The notes under the pieces: model-generated
What the model was told of the DNA's origin: nothing
The model's input: only the letters and a program-made list of their open reading frames with translations
The model's database searches: none
Position numbers and translations under genes: made by a program
Shown: positions 62,639 to 64,000 of the stretch, in pieces
How positions within the stretch are numbered: position 1 is the stretch's first letter
Layout of the letters: each line of letters opens with the position of its first letter
Source of the DNA: Pedobacter indicus
GTDB lineage: Bacteria > Bacteroidota > Bacteroidia > Sphingobacteriales > Sphingobacteriaceae
NCBI RefSeq assembly: GCF_003449035.1
Contig: NZ_QRGB01000001.1
Coordinates: forward strand, 2,542,001 to 2,606,000
Length of the DNA: 64,000 nt
Reading direction: 5' to 3'

Positions 62639-63366
62639 TGATCGTATTATTAAAACTGCTATTCGCGCACCTTTTGGGGGACTTTATCCTGCAACCAACC
62701 AAATGGGCCAAAGCCAAAGAGCAATTGAAAATCAAAGCATACCAGCTATATATCCACATCGCGATCCATTTTGCATTGGTGATGCTCTTCATGTGGAACT
62801 GGAATTTCTGGCCGTGGGCACTGATTATCGCCAGCAGTCACCTGATCATCGATAGCCTAAAGATCTATCTACAAACAAAGAAAAATGCGAGACTGCTGTT
62901 TTTCATCGATCAGTTATTACACCTTTTGGTAATTTTAACGATCTGGGTTCTCTATAGACAAGACGTCTTGGCTTGGTTTCAAACTGTCGACCAGACCACC
63001 TTTACTCAAGTTATGCTTTGGACGCTCACCTTTGTTTTTTTAACAAAACCCTTGTCGATCGCCGTTCGGATTTTCATCTCAAAATGGACGCCTGATACAG
63101 CAAATAAAGAAGATGACTCCTTAGAAAGCGCAGGCGAATATATAGGCTACCTAGAGCGTTTACTGATCTTCTTATTTATCGTAATCGATCACTGGGAAGG
63201 TGTTGGTTTTCTTTTGGCTGCGAAATCTATTTTCCGCTTCGGCGACCTTACTGCTTCCAAAGACCGCAAGTTGACAGAATATGTCCTCATCGGAACGCTC
63301 GTAAGCTTCGGCAGCGCTATCGCCGCTTCGCTTCTATTCAAATATGGTCTAGCTTTAATCAGCTAA
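62638..63366 (+). CDS. DUF3307-family membrane protein
   Basis: A 242-residue membrane protein of about six helices. The N-terminus LLKLLFAHLLGDFILQPTKWAK and HIAIHFALVMLF match the DUF3307 pattern, whose conserved Asp and His residues lie in the membrane. It is translationally coupled to the SatD gene (ATGA overlap) and the two families are found together widely, so they probably act as a pair of regulator and membrane partner. Confidence 0.85.
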   Translation: MIVLLKLLFAHLLGDFILQPTKWAKAKEQLKIKAYQLYIHIAIHFALVMLFMWNWNFWPWALIIASSHLIIDSLKIYLQTKKNARLLFFIDQLLHLLVILTIWVLYRQDVLAWFQTVDQTTFTQVMLWTLTFVFLTKPLSIAVRIFISKWTPDTANKEDDSLESAGEYIGYLERLLIFLFIVIDHWEGVGFLLAAKSIFRFGDLTASKDRKLTEYVLIGTLVSFGSAIAASLLFKYGLALIS

Positions 63367-63371
63367 GAAAG

Positions 63372-63398
63372 GCAATCGTCAGTTCAATGGATGATTGC
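63372..63398. terminator. Hairpin between convergent DUF3307 and amylase genes
   Basis: GCAATCGTC (63372-63380) and GATGATTGC (63390-63398) form a 9-bp stem with one G-U pair in the 12-base gap and the amylase 3' end. No clear T tract follows, so this is tentative. Confidence 0.35.
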
Positions 63399-64000
63399 TA
63401 TAGATATGATATTCGCCAGCTTTTAATATGGTTTCTAATTTATCCTCCTGAAGTATAATTTCATCCCCATTCACATAGTCTGTCCAGCTACCCGATTTTA
63501 TCGGAATGACAATCGTCTGTTCCGTGACATCGAAATTACCGATAACCCAAACTTCATTTTCGCCTTGCTTCAAATGGATTGTTTTTACAGCACCAGAAAC
63601 CTCATATTCCACGACGTCCGTACCAAATATCGGATTATTGATTTTCATTCGAATGTATTTAGCAAAAGCTTCCTTTAGCTTATTGCGATCCTCATTCTTT
63701 AAGTAATTCCAGAGAACTGGTTTCTCACCGGTGCGACCGTTCTGATCAATTGACACATCGTAGCCTACCTCACCAAATTGCCATATCATTTTCGGGCCTG
63801 GTGCTGCCATTAAAAATGCAACCACCATTTCCTGTCGTTCAAGCGCAGTTTTCAAATTCTTCACGTCATAACTCCCCGCTGAATTCCCCCATTGCAAGTT
63901 TTTATACATCATGCGTTCTTCGTCATGGCTTTCCATATAGCTTATCAAATGATCAGCTACCGGCAAGCCCCGGTTTGAATAAAACATACGTGACAAATCT
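63379..64000 (-). CDS. GH13 alpha-amylase family protein, C-terminal part
   Basis: At least 205 residues of a GH13 glycosidase whose 5' end lies beyond the window. YMESHDEERMM is the conserved region IV with the catalytic-site His and Asp. GPKMIWQFGEVGYDVSID follows, as in maltogenic amylases. A C-terminal beta domain of about 80 residues (DVVEYEVSGAVKTIHLKQG to AGEYHIYSNHPLN) ends the protein. It would hydrolyse alpha-1,4-glucans; because the N-terminus is missing, location and exact specificity cannot be given. Confidence 0.88.
   Translation of the reverse strand, partial: DLSRMFYSNRGLPVADHLISYMESHDEERMMYKNLQWGNSAGSYDVKNLKTALERQEMVVAFLMAAPGPKMIWQFGEVGYDVSIDQNGRTGEKPVLWNYLKNEDRNKLKEAFAKYIRMKINNPIFGTDVVEYEVSGAVKTIHLKQGENEVWVIGNFDVTEQTIVIPIKSGSWTDYVNGDEIILQEDKLETILKAGEYHIYSNHPLN

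Noticed and set aside
1-64000. CRISPR arrays, insertion sequences, prophage, tRNA or rRNA genes
   Set aside because: No repeat-spacer pattern, transposase, integrase or cloverleaf-like sequence was seen; gene gaps are mostly under 250 bases.

Overview
The window comes from a Bacteroidota chromosome, most likely a member of the Sphingobacteriaceae. The signs are two SusC/SusD pairs, an ECF sigma factor with a FecR anti-sigma factor, many lipoproteins with Bacteroidota-style lipoboxes, GFO/IDH/MocA and DUF1080 proteins, TAnnTTTG-type -7 promoter boxes, and A-rich rather than Shine-Dalgarno start regions. No insertion sequence, tRNA, rRNA or CRISPR array was seen.

Left part (1-23.3 kb), nearly all minus strand, is a carbohydrate-type utilisation region. 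It opens with a decayed stretch: a GFO/IDH gene, a LytTR remnant, a RelE/ParE-type toxin-antitoxin pair and a truncated FecR-like gene. Then comes a long co-directional run. In transcription order it holds ECF sigma, FecR, SusC with an STN domain, SusD, an M20 amidohydrolase, two GFO/IDH oxidoreductases, a sorbosone-dehydrogenase/cytochrome c lipoprotein, a second SusC/SusD pair and an alpha/beta hydrolase. Next to it lie a Tat-type GFO/IDH and a DUF1080 lipoprotein. The mix suggests uptake of a glycoside followed by oxidative (3-keto-sugar style) processing.

Centre-left (23.5-32.4 kb), plus strand, flanked by minus genes, is a compact seven-gene operon. It encodes a VWA-like lipoprotein, a small membrane protein, a tubulin/FtsZ-like GTPase, a 1177-residue protein with an Hsp70/actin-type ATPase, and three membrane-anchored, partly coiled-coil proteins. 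Tubulin-like and actin-like nucleotide switches in one envelope-associated operon make this the best candidate for an under-described system.

Centre (32.5-46.7 kb): a CpsB-like PHP phosphatase, a multidomain sugar dehydrogenase, an unknown lipoprotein, an M1 peptidase and a TMEM220-like protein precede a complete ebo cluster (eboA-F), whose product is unknown. A universal stress protein follows.

Right-centre (46.7-51 kb) is a putative amino-sugar locus: CBM9-like protein, NahK-like kinase, GH109-like protein and a LacI regulator, with two palindromic LacI-type operators between the divergent kinase and GH109 genes.

Right part (51-64 kb) is mostly housekeeping: S41 protease, a HAD-like protein, a LolD-like ATPase, sucC, asnS, a Sua5-type gene and a partial trp operon (trpD-F-B-A). 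The trp operon has a leader peptide with three consecutive Trp codons and a terminator hairpin directly before trpD, which is ribosome-mediated attenuation. A BON lipoprotein, a SatD/DUF3307 pair and the 3' part of a GH13 amylase end the window.
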